Below, piece by piece: positions 5,742-12,292 of a DNA stretch of 26,473 nucleotides. The notes under the pieces are model-generated. The model ran no database searches. It had not been told where the DNA came from and saw only the letters and a list, made by a program, of their open reading frames with translations. Each line of letters opens with the position of its first letter. Positions within the stretch are counted from its first letter, which is position 1. A program made the position numbers and the translations under genes. Source of the DNA: a virus; IMG/VR virus record IMGVR_UViG_3300020437_000405, positions 1 through 26,473 of that record; one strand, written 5' to 3'.

Positions 5742-6641
5742 TTAAACTACGTAGTTTTCTAATAATTTTGCTAGTTCTATGTGCGATTCTCTTGAATAAT
5801 GACCGTCTGGCCTACCTTCATCATCTAAGTATGGTGATAAATGTACTCTATCTTTTGGTCTTTTGTCTATACCTTTTTCTAGTGCTTTTTTGTTTAAGTA
5901 TTCTTCTATTGTGTTACATCCTGTTTTTGCTCTTAACTTTTTCAAATTCAGATAGTTTATAATTGTGATATCATTATCGATGTTGTCCATATATGATTCA
6001 AAATCACCTGTGATACTTCCTATATATTCACTTGCTACAAACCCTATACCATCTCCAAATTTATATCTGTGTCTGTGTTTTCTTAATCTATAATCTGTTA
6101 TATCGTATGCACTAAAAACAAAATTTTTTAATTTTTTTAGATAAAAATAATCTTGTAATTTTCTTTTAAATAAAAAATAATCATAGTGTAAAGTTATATC
6201 GTTTTTAATAATAGTATAATAGTCATCTAAAAATTTTCTGTTATCATTAAATGGTCCAAAATTATATCCAAAAGATTGTGACCTATATGTTTTCATTCTT
6301 TTATCATAATCAAAATAAGAACCTCTCTGAGGATCTCCTATACTGAATAAAACAAATATATTTTCATTGGGATTTAAATCTACATATCTTCTCATAATAT
6401 GATATAACCAGTCATTTGATATTCCTGGACTACCAAGATTTACTGTCTTTTTAAAATATTTTGATAGAAAATGAGTATAGCAATTATTATTACAATTCTC
6501 TACCCAAGTTTTTCTACCTCTAAAATTATGAAGATGTCCATTTATTGGATCTTCTTTATTATGAGGTGGAACAGTTCCTTGACCGAAAGTAAAACTATCG
6601 CCTAAACTAAGTAAAGTGTATTCTTTGAGATTAATTGTCAT
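5742..6641 (-). CDS. SGNH/GDSL-type hydrolase
   Basis: 299 residues. Block I with the catalytic Ser is LLSLGDSFTFGQG (residues 11-23). NLGSPGISNDW (about 68-78) supplies the Gly and Asn of blocks II/III, and a C-terminal DGHYSRESH (about 279-287) holds the Asp-x-His pair of block V. These enzymes are esterases, often deacetylating or deacylating sugars. Related proteins occur in marine T4-like phages. No signal peptide, so it acts in the cell or in the virion. The ATG overlaps the end of the deformylase gene by 11 bases. The local region is unusually AT-rich and rich in Tyr, Asp, Asn and Lys. Substrate unknown; glycan modification is inference. Confidence 0.8.
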   Translation of the reverse strand: MTINLKEYTLLSLGDSFTFGQGTVPPHNKEDPINGHLHNFRGRKTWVENCNNNCYTHFLSKYFKKTVNLGSPGISNDWLYHIMRRYVDLNPNENIFVLFSIGDPQRGSYFDYDKRMKTYRSQSFGYNFGPFNDNRKFLDDYYTIIKNDITLHYDYFLFKRKLQDYFYLKKLKNFVFSAYDITDYRLRKHRHRYKFGDGIGFVASEYIGSITGDFESYMDNIDNDITIINYLNLKKLRAKTGCNTIEEYLNKKALEKGIDKRPKDRVHLSPYLDDEGRPDGHYSRESHIELAKLLENYVV

Positions 6642-7155
6642 TCTGAGTATGAGCCTGTAGATTCTTTATTTTTTCTCTACGTAATGCATTCGCTTTTTGC
6701 CATACACTTGTTTTAACTCTTTTGTCAAAAGTCATACCATCTAAATGGTCTGTTTCGTGTTGTACTGCTTGTGCCCAAACTCCTGTGAATAATCTAGTAT
6801 CTGTTTCGCCTTTTAGATTAGTAAATGTACAATGTACTTCATTAAATCTTTCTACTTGCATTTCTAAGTGAGGAAAACTTAAACAACCTTCTTGAAACAA
6901 TTCTAATTTTGCAGTTTGTGTTCTTTCCCAACTTGGATTTATACATACAACATAACCTGTACTTTCGTGTCCTATAACAAATATTCTTTCCATTACACCA
7001 AGTTGTGGTGCCGCCAATCCAATACCATCGTGCTTTTTCATAACCATAATCATATTATAAACTAGGTCTTCTGTATTTTTTGTTATTTTATGTTTATTGT
7101 GGACTATAGTTCTTAGTCTTTTGTCATCTTCTGGTATAAGTTCATATTTCATCAT
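6631..7155 (-). CDS. def: Peptide deformylase
   Basis: 174 residues with all three deformylase motifs: GIGLAAPQLG (44-53), EGCLSFP with metal-ligand Cys91 (89-95), and QHETDHLDG with His133, Glu134 and His137 (132-140). It removes the formyl group from new proteins' N-terminal Met, using Fe(II). Unlike the short phage enzymes described from cyanophages, this one keeps about 30 residues after motif 3, including a helix (VWQKANALRREKIKNL). It lies 8 bases downstream of sufE. A TATAAATA late-promoter motif (7168-7161) overlaps the sufE stop and ends only 5 bases before this ATG (two consecutive ATGs), so a late transcript starting there would be nearly leaderless. Confidence 0.95.
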   Translation of the reverse strand: MMKYELIPEDDKRLRTIVHNKHKITKNTEDLVYNMIMVMKKHDGIGLAAPQLGVMERIFVIGHESTGYVVCINPSWERTQTAKLELFQEGCLSFPHLEMQVERFNEVHCTFTNLKGETDTRLFTGVWAQAVQHETDHLDGMTFDKRVKTSVWQKANALRREKIKNLQAHTQNDN

Positions 7156-7160
7156 AAGTC

Positions 7161-7168
7161 TATTTATA
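7161..7168 (-). promoter_or_regulatory. T4-late promoter motif TATAAATA before the deformylase gene
   Basis: Exact TATAAATA on the minus strand, overlapping the sufE stop codon and ending 5 bases before the first deformylase ATG. It could be chance in AT-rich DNA, but it matches the motif before other genes here. Confidence 0.45.
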
Positions 7169-7559
7169 ACCTCTGTATTTTAGATATAATTGTCCCTATT
7201 AGACTACTCAATCCATTTCGTCTTTGAGGAGTTATTAATTGTTGTATTCCTAACTTTTGAAAATCTTCTTCTGTTATTTTCTTTGCATCTGCAATACTTT
7301 GATTTGAAAAGCAATCACAAACAATACTAGTAATACCTTTAGTAATCATTGCATCACTATCATAATATACTTGCACTTGCTCATCTACTACACCTACTTC
7401 TACCCATATTTTACTTAAACAACCACCTATAAGTCTATCATCACTTCTAAGTTCGTAAGGCAAAGTAGTCTTATTTCTTGCTAGTTCAACCAGGTAAGTA
7501 AGGCGTTCAGTACCGTCGCCCATCATACTTAGGTTTTCTGCCCATTCTTCTATCTTCAT
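7164..7559 (-). CDS. sufE: SufE-like cysteine desulfurase activator
   Basis: 131 residues from the ATG at 7559, which overlaps the upstream stop (TGATG). SufE family features: LIGGCLSKIWVEV carries the sulfur-accepting Cys47 (E. coli C51 in GCQSQVW), and a C-terminal QRRNGLSSLIGTI matches the family's SRSNGL...I end. SufE takes persulfide sulfur from SufS and passes it to the SufBCD scaffold, where SufB receives it. Length is normal (E. coli 138). SufB itself is encoded at 14674-16110; SufS, SufC and SufD are not in this window, so the phage protein would have to work with host enzymes or with genes elsewhere. It sits in the operon with YggX and the deformylase. Confidence 0.9.
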   Translation of the reverse strand: MKIEEWAENLSMMGDGTERLTYLVELARNKTTLPYELRSDDRLIGGCLSKIWVEVGVVDEQVQVYYDSDAMITKGITSIVCDCFSNQSIADAKKITEEDFQKLGIQQLITPQRRNGLSSLIGTIISKIQRL

Positions 7560-7867
7560 CACACACCAAAATATAGTTTAACTAATCCCATTGCTAATAA
7601 AGTAGTCAATGTGCCATTTAATAATATTAATGCTCTATCGTGCCAAAGCATACCTACCCAGAACCATCCGGCAGTTCCAAAGATACTGAACCACATATCA
7701 TATTCGTGTAATCCTATACTTCTATAAACTACTGCCATCAAAATTAAAAAACTTGACATCCACTTTACATACCAAGACAAATCACCTTTAGGAGTGACTT
7801 TCTTAAATACTCTAGTAGAGTTTAGTTCTTTAATCTTCTCGTCTAATTTTTTGTACACTTCGTTCAT
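7559..7867 (-). CDS. Small membrane protein, 102 aa
   Basis: 102 residues: a charged N-terminal 30, then three likely membrane segments (WYVKWMSSFLILMAVVY, WFSIFGTAGWFWVGML, and LILLNGTLTTLLAMGLV). The sequence GTAGWFWVGMLWHDRALILLNG between the second and third segments (IFGTAGWFWVGMLW plus HDRALILLNG) resembles small inner-membrane proteins, possibly DUF6552, that I recall from marine bacteria and phages; no function is assigned. It overlaps the 47-aa gene upstream by 38 bases and sufE downstream by one base. Confidence 0.7.
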   Translation of the reverse strand: MNEVYKKLDEKIKELNSTRVFKKVTPKGDLSWYVKWMSSFLILMAVVYRSIGLHEYDMWFSIFGTAGWFWVGMLWHDRALILLNGTLTTLLAMGLVKLYFGV

Positions 7868-7973
7868 CTAATTGTTTTCTTTCATATTCAAATGCTTTAG
7901 ATAATATAACCCAAAACACTATTGTCACGACCATTCCGCATCCTAACAATCCTAATCCTGATATTATTGTCAT
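7830..7973 (-). CDS. Small membrane protein, 47 aa
   Basis: Read directly: ATG at 7973 overlaps the epimerase stop as ATGA, a strong sign of coupled translation; stop at 7832-7830. The protein is MTIISGLGLLGCGMVVTIVF and onward: one membrane helix (about residues 3-24), then a charged tail KAFEYERKQLDERSVQKIRRED. The tail codons overlap the start of the next gene by 38 bases in another frame, which is long for a phage overlap, so either this ORF or that start could be off. Confidence 0.5.
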   Translation of the reverse strand: MTIISGLGLLGCGMVVTIVFWVILSKAFEYERKQLDERSVQKIRRED

Positions 7974-8881
7974 TTTAGTATTTCTTTAAATGTTGCTCTT
8001 ATTCCTTCTTTTTGATTTACTTCGGGTGCCCAACCTAAAAGTTTTCTTGCCTTTGATATATCTGCTAAAGTATCGATAGCATATCCTCTTGGTTGATTCA
8101 AGTTTACTGTTTTCACATCTGGTTTAAATTCTCTGATAATATCTACTACTTCATTTACAGATATATTTTCACCACTACCAAGATTAAAGATTTCATTCTT
8201 TACTTTTGATTCTAAACTTGTGATAATCCCAGAAACTACATCATTCACGTGTATATAATCTCTCTTAAAGTGACCATCACCGTGTATAGTTAATGCTTTA
8301 TCTTCTTTAGCAAGTCTGGCAAACTTACCAATCATTAGACCGCCCTCATTATCACTTGGTTGATTTACTGAGTAAACTGTAAAGAAACGCAAGATATTAT
8401 AATTCAAATCAAACATATTCTTATATTGTTTACAAAGATGTTCACCAAATAATTTTGTCATTGCATAATAGTTTAATGGATCAGGTTTATGATATGGTTT
8501 ATGTGGAGTAGGATTATTTCCATACACTGAACTACTACTTGCAAAAATAAATTTAGATACACCAACTGCCGATGCGGCTGTTAGTATATTTCTTGTACCA
8601 ACAACATTATCGTCAAAGTATGCATCTGGATTAACGAAACTTTCTGGTATACGAGGTTTACCGCCAAGATGAACTACGTAATCTTGATTGGCACAAGCCA
8701 TCACGCATCTTGCGGCGTTTTGTAAATCACCTTGTATGTATCTTACGCCTTTGTTAAATAACTGATAATCTTTTTTATCAAGTACAGTAACACCGTAACC
8801 AAATTCTAATAACTGATTAACTAACTCGACACCTATATATCCTGCGCCTCCAGTTACTAAAACGTTACCTTTTAATTTCAT
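7970..8881 (-). CDS. NAD-dependent sugar-nucleotide epimerase/dehydratase (extended SDR)
   Basis: 303 residues. The Rossmann motif is VLVTGGAGYIGVELV (residues 8-22) with Asp35 after the second strand (VTVLDKK) favouring NAD. SSSVYG is followed by the catalytic YYAMTK (Tyr-x3-Lys), and RFFTVYSVNQPSDNEGG matches the family's substrate-side RY.NVYGP region. Members convert UDP- or dTDP-sugars (4-epimerases, 4,6-dehydratases). In phages they usually feed lipopolysaccharide or capsule changes or glycosylation of phage parts; a glycosyltransferase gene lies at 10695-11516. The gene overlaps the thioesterase gene upstream by 17 bases and the 47-aa gene downstream by 4. The exact sugar cannot be told. 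Confidence 0.88.
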   Translation of the reverse strand: MKLKGNVLVTGGAGYIGVELVNQLLEFGYGVTVLDKKDYQLFNKGVRYIQGDLQNAARCVMACANQDYVVHLGGKPRIPESFVNPDAYFDDNVVGTRNILTAASAVGVSKFIFASSSSVYGNNPTPHKPYHKPDPLNYYAMTKLFGEHLCKQYKNMFDLNYNILRFFTVYSVNQPSDNEGGLMIGKFARLAKEDKALTIHGDGHFKRDYIHVNDVVSGIITSLESKVKNEIFNLGSGENISVNEVVDIIREFKPDVKTVNLNQPRGYAIDTLADISKARKLLGWAPEVNQKEGIRATFKEILK

Positions 8882-9263
8882 ACATTTCCTCTTTCGTCAA
8901 CCTATGTATCTTTCTTGTTTCTCTACTAATCACAGTAAAACTAAATGTTCCTCTGAGACAATCTCTCCATTCACTATCTTTATTATCTCTTACCATCATC
9001 TTAATTCTTACATCTATTCTTGCAGGAGTTACTTCTCCTACTTCTGCAAAAACTTCAACAAACCCATACGCATACGCAGGGCTGAGAAATTTAAAATCAG
9101 CATTATTAGTTGCAACCATTAAGTCTGGTCTATGTAGCAAAAACTTTTCATTACAGAAAGTATATCCTGCCACATCTGCATATTCAAATAGTTCTGCACC
9201 TCTTACTGTACCATTACTATTTAGTTTATCACCACTGAGATGAGTTTTGACAAAGAGTTCCAT
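8865..9263 (-). CDS. Hotdog-fold acyl-CoA thioesterase-like protein
   Basis: 132 residues. NSNGTVRGAELFEYADVAGY (about 16-35) matches the 4HBT hotdog pattern N..G.v.g..l.e..D.A, where the Asn/Gly loop and the acidic residue on the central helix (Glu/Asp) form the active site. The rest is alternating beta strands (FVEVFAEVGEVTPARIDVRIKMMV, written as FVEVFAEVGEV and TPARIDVRIKMMV; CLRGTFSFTVISR). The C-terminal helix is basic. Such enzymes hydrolyse acyl-CoA or acyl-ACP thioesters. Its start has AAGGA eight bases upstream. It lies between yggX and the epimerase in the same run of genes. The biological substrate is unknown; fatty-acid or acyl-sugar metabolism is speculation. Confidence 0.72.
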   Translation of the reverse strand: MELFVKTHLSGDKLNSNGTVRGAELFEYADVAGYTFCNEKFLLHRPDLMVATNNADFKFLSPAYAYGFVEVFAEVGEVTPARIDVRIKMMVRDNKDSEWRDCLRGTFSFTVISRETRKIHRLTKEEMYEIKR

Positions 9264-9274
9264 TAATACTTTCC

Positions 9275-9565
9275 TTAATCAAATTTAGGTACTGGAGGGG
9301 TGTATGCTGAAGGCATTGCTAATTCACCAGGTTGAAATAAGAAAACTTCTCTTTTTTCTGCTAAGAATTTTCTAGCATCTGCATTCATCAAATTTAGTCT
9401 ATTCTCGTTGATAAGAATTGTTTGAAAATTCAACCATTCGTGCCAAGCATCTGCCGAGATATTCTCTAATATTCTTTTTCCTTCCTCTCCTGGAAAGGGT
9501 GCTTTATCAAGTGCAGGCATTTCTTTTCCGTACTTTGCACATTTGACTACTTTGAATTCTGACAT
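9275..9565 (-). CDS. yggX: YggX-like Fe(II)-trafficking / Fe-S protecting protein
   Basis: 96 residues. The core matches YggX closely: a Cys near the start (Cys9, E. coli Cys7), PFPGEEGKRILENISADAW (E. coli YPGELGKRIYNEISKEAW), W..FQTILINENRLNLMNADARKFL (E. coli W..[22 protein letters not shown]), and FLF. Family length is about 90. YggX supports repair and protection of oxidant-labile iron-sulfur clusters and possibly iron delivery, in the cytoplasm. A good site AAGGAG precedes the ATG. It is the second gene behind the 9735-9763 promoter, in the same run as sufE, so iron-sulfur genes are probably expressed together. Acquisition from a host is likely. Confidence 0.92.
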   Translation of the reverse strand: MSEFKVVKCAKYGKEMPALDKAPFPGEEGKRILENISADAWHEWLNFQTILINENRLNLMNADARKFLAEKREVFLFQPGELAMPSAYTPPVPKFD

Positions 9566-9574
9566 ATTTTCTCC

Positions 9575-9712
9575 TTAGTAACTAGCCATTATTACAAAAA
9601 CAATGAAACCAATAAACCCTGCTATCAAAATATGATTACCTAAATTCAACCAACTTGAGTTGATAGCATTAGTTTTATCTTTTGGATCTATTATTTTTTG
9701 TTTCCAATTCAT
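9575..9712 (-). CDS. Small membrane protein, 45 aa
   Basis: 45 residues from the ATG at 9712, which has TAGGAG seven bases upstream; the longer in-frame start at 9763 lies inside the promoter and is rejected. N-terminal MNWKQKIIDPKDKTNAINSS is followed by one membrane helix (ILIAGFIGFIVFVIMA) ending SY. No family recognised. It is the first gene after the promoter at 9735-9763. Confidence 0.65.
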   Translation of the reverse strand: MNWKQKIIDPKDKTNAINSSWLNLGNHILIAGFIGFIVFVIMASY

Positions 9713-9734
9713 ATATTCTCCTACTGTTCTATCT

Positions 9735-9763
9735 ATAATATCATATTCGAAAGACAAAATCAA
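9735..9763 (-). promoter_or_regulatory. Sigma-70-type promoter for the yggX-sufE-def run
   Basis: Minus-strand TTGATT (9763-9758), a 17-base spacer and TATTAT (9740-9735). The expected start near 9728 leaves a 16-base leader before the 45-aa gene. No other clear sigma-70 promoter is seen until 5742, so it may serve about nine genes. Confidence 0.6.
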
Positions 9764-9878
9764 TAGTTAATTTAGGTATGTTCTATCGTTATACATTGTA
9801 TGACTTAGCCTTGCATTTTCCACATACCGGGATTGTCGAAAAAAGACAGTATTTCTGACGTTTTTCAGTCATATTTAG

Positions 9879-9886
9879 TATAAATA
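9879..9886 (+). promoter_or_regulatory. T4-late promoter TATAAATA for the plus-strand cassette
   Basis: Exact TATAAATA on the plus strand, about 155 bases upstream of the first cassette gene. It is the only such motif that I find placed for plus-strand transcription in the window. Confidence 0.65.
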
Positions 9887-9892
9887 AAAGTG

Positions 9893-10036
9893 GACGCAAT
9901 TTGCTAAACTTCTCCAAAGTTTACATTGTGTTGGCGACAGGGAAAGACCGTGGCATAACCCATGCCTTACAAGAGCGGCGCCGGGAGAGACCGGGGTATT
10001 GCTATCCTTAAGCATCTACATTTTAGAGAACGGAGT
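9893..10036 (+). ncRNA. Structured 5' leader of the plus-strand cassette
   Basis: About 145 non-coding bases with several hairpins: AAACTT/AAGTTT (around 9904-9922), GGCAT-AACCC-ATGCC (around 9951-9965) and CCGG-GAGAGA-CCGG (around 9986-9999), plus a GC-rich GAGCGGCGCC block in otherwise AT-rich DNA. It ends at the GGAG ribosome site of the first gene. It may be a riboswitch or protein-binding leader; I could not match it to the glycine, glutamine, SAM, fluoride or guanidine classes I know. Confidence 0.45.
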
Positions 10037-10041
10037 TAAGA

Positions 10042-10212
10042 ATGGTAACGAATTTTTTCGATGCCCTACTAAACTTCTTTATGGATAACCATAAGGTTAG
10101 CCACAGGGAGTATATGGTCTGGGCAAAAACAGAATATAAAAAAGATTGGAAATATGCTTACGAGCAAATGTGCTTAACAGGTAAAGCACCAACATACTAT
10201 AAAGAAAACTAA
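10042..10212 (+). CDS. Small phage protein, 56 aa
   Basis: Read directly: ATG after CGGAGTTAAG, stop TAA at 10210-10212. The protein starts MVTNFFDALLNFFMDNHKVS and continues with REYMVWAKTEYKKDWKYAYE, ending APTYYKEN. It is helical and rich in aromatic and basic residues, without membrane segment. No family recognised. First gene of the plus-strand cassette, 14 bases before the next. Confidence 0.65.
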   Translation: MVTNFFDALLNFFMDNHKVSHREYMVWAKTEYKKDWKYAYEQMCLTGKAPTYYKEN

Positions 10213-10226
10213 TAGGAGAACTAATA

Positions 10227-10388
10227 ATGAACTTTATTAAAAAATTATTTACGTTTAAATGGGGTTGGGAAAGAAAAGACCCTATTGAAGTATATCTATC
10301 TAATTCAGTAGATTTGGTTGATTTAGAACAGAGACAAAAAAGAATTACTTACGGAACAATTAACCCAAATCTGAGAGGGTGGGTTTAA
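10227..10388 (+). CDS. Small phage protein, 53 aa (DUF3563-like)
   Basis: Read directly: ATG at 10227 with AGGAG eight bases upstream. The segment EVYLSNSVDLVDLEQRQKRI has the YL..AvDL.DLE.R pattern of the short DUF3563 family of proteobacteria and their phages, whose function is unknown. N-terminus MNFIKKLFTFKWGW is basic and aromatic. Ends 3 bases before the next start. Confidence 0.7.
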   Translation: MNFIKKLFTFKWGWERKDPIEVYLSNSVDLVDLEQRQKRITYGTINPNLRGWV

Positions 10389-10391
10389 TTT

Positions 10392-10514
10392 ATGTATAAA
10401 AGACTTGTATCGTGGTTTGAACATATTGGCCGTATGAGAGCGGCAAGTGAATTAGCAAGACAAGGCTATCACAAAGAAGCCAAACATTTAATGTGTGGCA
10501 AGGAGGTTGCCTAA
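10392..10514 (+). CDS. Small phage protein, 40 aa
   Basis: Read directly: ATG at 10392, stop at 10512-10514. The sequence MYKRLVSWFEHIGRMRAASE and LARQGYHKEAKHLMCGKEVA is a basic helical peptide. Its RAASELARQGYHKEAKHL part resembles short proteins and DUF1127-like ends in alphaproteobacteria (R..LA.lG). No separate strong binding site; it follows the DUF3563-like gene by 3 bases, so translational coupling is likely. Confidence 0.6.
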   Translation: MYKRLVSWFEHIGRMRAASELARQGYHKEAKHLMCGKEVA

Positions 10515-10641
10515 GTTCGTCAGAATTTTGGCAGTCTTTTTAACGACAACTATTTTAATTTCAGATGATGTCGGTAGAGGCATCCTCGATAAAAAAAGTA
10601 AACGAAAAGAGGAAGTGAATTATGTGGCCTTACACAGATGA
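10507..10641 (+). CDS. Possible very small protein with hydrophobic N-terminus
   Basis: A 44-codon frame from TTG at 10507 (or GTG at 10495) to TGA at 10639-10641. The product would read PKFVRILAVFLTTTILISDD then a charged tail KKSKRKEEVNY. The hydrophobic stretch looks like a signal or membrane helix. AAGGAGG directly abuts the TTG, which is too close for normal initiation, and the frame overlaps both neighbours, so this is tentative. Confidence 0.3.
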   Translation: MPKFVRILAVFLTTTILISDDVGRGILDKKSKRKEEVNYVALHR

Positions 10642-10669
10642 AGAACTTAAATTTATAAACGGTGAGTAA
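10622..10669 (+). CDS. Micro-protein MWPYTDEELKFINGE
   Basis: Fifteen codons from ATG at 10622 to TAA at 10667-10669, with GAGGAAG eight bases upstream. MWPYT/F..EE starts recur in short proteins of marine phages and alphaproteobacteria as I recall them. It is the last frame before the terminator. Confidence 0.5.
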   Translation: MWPYTDEELKFINGE

Positions 10670-10674
10670 TAAAG

Positions 10675-10700
10675 AGCCGGCTTAGGTCGGCTTTTTATTT
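10675..10700 (+). terminator. Rho-independent terminator of the plus-strand cassette
   Basis: AGCCGGC (10675-10681), loop TTAG, GTCGGCT (10686-10692), then TTTTATTT. It starts 5 bases after the last cassette stop and overlaps the 3' end of the convergent glycosyltransferase gene. Confidence 0.85.
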
Positions 10701-11516
10701 GTTATAAAAGATTCTGTTTATATTTCCTTTAAAATGAAAATGTCCGATATGGTCTAGATTAACAAGAGGGTCTAGCCAAACCTCACCACCAATAGCCTGC
10801 CATCTTCTACAGAATGCGTAGTCTTCACTTAAATATCTCTTAGTTTCTTTTTCGTGCATTACATCAAAAAACAAATAAGTCCACTTTGCAAAGTTTTCAT
10901 CTAAATTTAAATCATTTTCAAAATATAAATCAGGATATGCAGTAATCATTCTTTCAAATACTGAACGTTTGATTAACATAAAACCTGTGGCCGCATCACG
11001 TAATTTTACTAAACCATCTTTTACTTTCAATGTTCTTTTATTTGTTTCTTCTTCTATATCCCAATCAAAGTTTAATGCATAATTAGAACCTGCCTCTTTT
11101 AGTTCTTCTATATTTTTTGCTTTACCTTGCATAACTTTTCTTTCGATACCACGCCAATCTAAATCTTTCTTTGGATAACCTCCAATGATGATATCTTTGT
11201 CGTGTTGTAACATATGTAAAATATCAAGTGCATCAAAATTTATATCTGCATCAATAAACATCAAATGAGTTGCTTTTGGATTTGCCATCATATAAGCAAC
11301 CATATGACATCTTGCTCTTGATACTAAAGATTCGTTTGCTGATGTTGTAATTGAATATGGAATTTCGTGTTTAGTAAACATCATATGTGCTTTACTCCAA
11401 CTACGAAAATAAGGTTCGCTTATTTGACCTCCGTAACAAGGCGTACAATAATGTACGTGTGTTGTTTTTAAAAAGTCTAAATCAATGTCTTTTCTGTAAT
11501 CTAAAAATGTATCCAC
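10695..11516 (-). CDS. Glycosyltransferase, GT-A fold
   Basis: 273 residues from a GTG at 11516 with AGGTG upstream. The metal/nucleotide-sugar motif DAD lies in HLMFIDADINF (residues 84-94), preceded by the NESLVSRARCHMVAYMM helix and followed by DIIIGGYPKKDLDW, a pattern of the Anp1-like/GT2-type transferases common in marine T4-like phages. A C-terminal SEDYAFCRRWQAIGGEVWLDP carries the ED-x-x-F and R-W features of GT-A catalytic centres. It should transfer a sugar from a nucleotide donor, perhaps to phage DNA, virion protein or host glycan; the acceptor is unknown. It is convergent with the plus-strand cassette. Its upstream region has both a sigma-70-like and a late promoter motif. Confidence 0.82.
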   Translation of the reverse strand: MDTFLDYRKDIDLDFLKTTHVHYCTPCYGGQISEPYFRSWSKAHMMFTKHEIPYSITTSANESLVSRARCHMVAYMMANPKATHLMFIDADINFDALDILHMLQHDKDIIIGGYPKKDLDWRGIERKVMQGKAKNIEELKEAGSNYALNFDWDIEEETNKRTLKVKDGLVKLRDAATGFMLIKRSVFERMITAYPDLYFENDLNLDENFAKWTYLFFDVMHEKETKRYLSEDYAFCRRWQAIGGEVWLDPLVNLDHIGHFHFKGNINRIFYNK

Positions 11517-11539
11517 TAGTCACCTATATTCTTTCTATA

Positions 11540-11568
11540 AGAATACAGTATTTATTCGTCAATGTCAA
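11540..11568 (-). promoter_or_regulatory. Composite promoter: sigma-70-like plus late motif
   Basis: Minus-strand TTGACA (11568-11563), a 17-base spacer and TATTCT (11545-11540) make a moderate sigma-70 promoter. Within the spacer lies AATAAATAC (11556-11548), a late-type motif. The glycosyltransferase gene could thus be read both early and late. Confidence 0.5.
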
Positions 11569-11571
11569 TGA

Positions 11572-12264
11572 TTATTTTGGATCGTAAGTTTTCGTATTTG
11601 CTTGAATCCATTGTCTAGCAACACGTTTTGTTGGCGGTTGAACTAAGAATTTATCAATCGCTCTATCTACTTTAGCAAAGTTCTTTTGTCTATTTGGATC
11701 TTCTAGTCCACCTGAGTTATCAACAACATAGAAGTTTGGAGCACCAAACATTTGTTGAAATTTCATAATATTGTCTTGTACCTGTTTCCACATATCTTTT
11801 ACCATATCTTCTGGTACACTTCTATCTCTTTTCTCATTTCTTTGTAATGCAACATCTAAACTAGTATTAACAAAAAGCATCATACTATCATAACCTAGAT
11901 TTTCAAGACGTTCTTTAATCTTACCAATTTTCATAACATCTTTACCAGTGCCATCAATAACAACACCAAGTTTTCCGTCTAAGAAAATATCTTTTCTTTT
12001 AATTGTAAGAGTTTTTGCTTTTTCTCGTCTTTCTTGTCCTGCATCACTGCCAACATTATCTGGAGTCATTTCGATACCGTCTTTGTTCATAATAAGTTCA
12101 AAGACTTGGTCTGAGTTTACCATTTTTAAACCAGTACCTTTAAGCATTTTATCAGCAACAAATGACTTGCCAGAACCAGGTCCGCCTGCCATAAACACTG
12201 CTTTAAAAATGTGAGGGTCGTTTATACCTTCTTCTACTGATTTAATGATTTCTTCTACACGCAT
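11572..12264 (-). CDS. P-loop kinase, zeta-toxin-like fold
   Basis: 230 residues. Walker A is AGGPGSGKSF (26-35), with the MVNSDQVFE strand (about 49-57) and GVVIDGTGKD (Walker-B-like) after it. An EKRDRSVPEDMVKDMWKQVQ region holds lid-type arginines. This layout matches the zeta-toxin/AAA_33 kinases that phosphorylate nucleotides or UDP-sugars; homologs are common beside structural genes of T4-like marine phages. No antitoxin-like partner lies next to it, so a toxin-antitoxin role is not supported. Late-type motif at 12282-12289. The substrate is unknown. Confidence 0.8.
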   Translation of the reverse strand: MRVEEIIKSVEEGINDPHIFKAVFMAGGPGSGKSFVADKMLKGTGLKMVNSDQVFELIMNKDGIEMTPDNVGSDAGQERREKAKTLTIKRKDIFLDGKLGVVIDGTGKDVMKIGKIKERLENLGYDSMMLFVNTSLDVALQRNEKRDRSVPEDMVKDMWKQVQDNIMKFQQMFGAPNFYVVDNSGGLEDPNRQKNFAKVDRAIDKFLVQPPTKRVARQWIQANTKTYDPK

Positions 12265-12281
12265 TTTTTAACTCCTAATTG

Positions 12282-12289
12282 TATTTATC
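12282..12289 (-). promoter_or_regulatory. T4-late-type promoter motif (GATAAATA)
   Basis: GATAAATA on the minus strand, 18 bases upstream of the P-loop kinase ATG and just inside or beside the stop of the preceding gene. Confidence 0.6.
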
Positions 12290-12292
12290 AAT

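Noticed and set aside
9984-10002. Glycine riboswitch, suggested by CCGGGAGAGACCGG
   Set aside because: The downstream CGCCGAAGG.GCAA part is missing; only the GGGAGAGACC-like string matches.
11572-12264. Zeta-toxin toxin-antitoxin system
   Set aside because: There is no epsilon-like antitoxin gene next to the kinase; the fold alone does not make a toxin.
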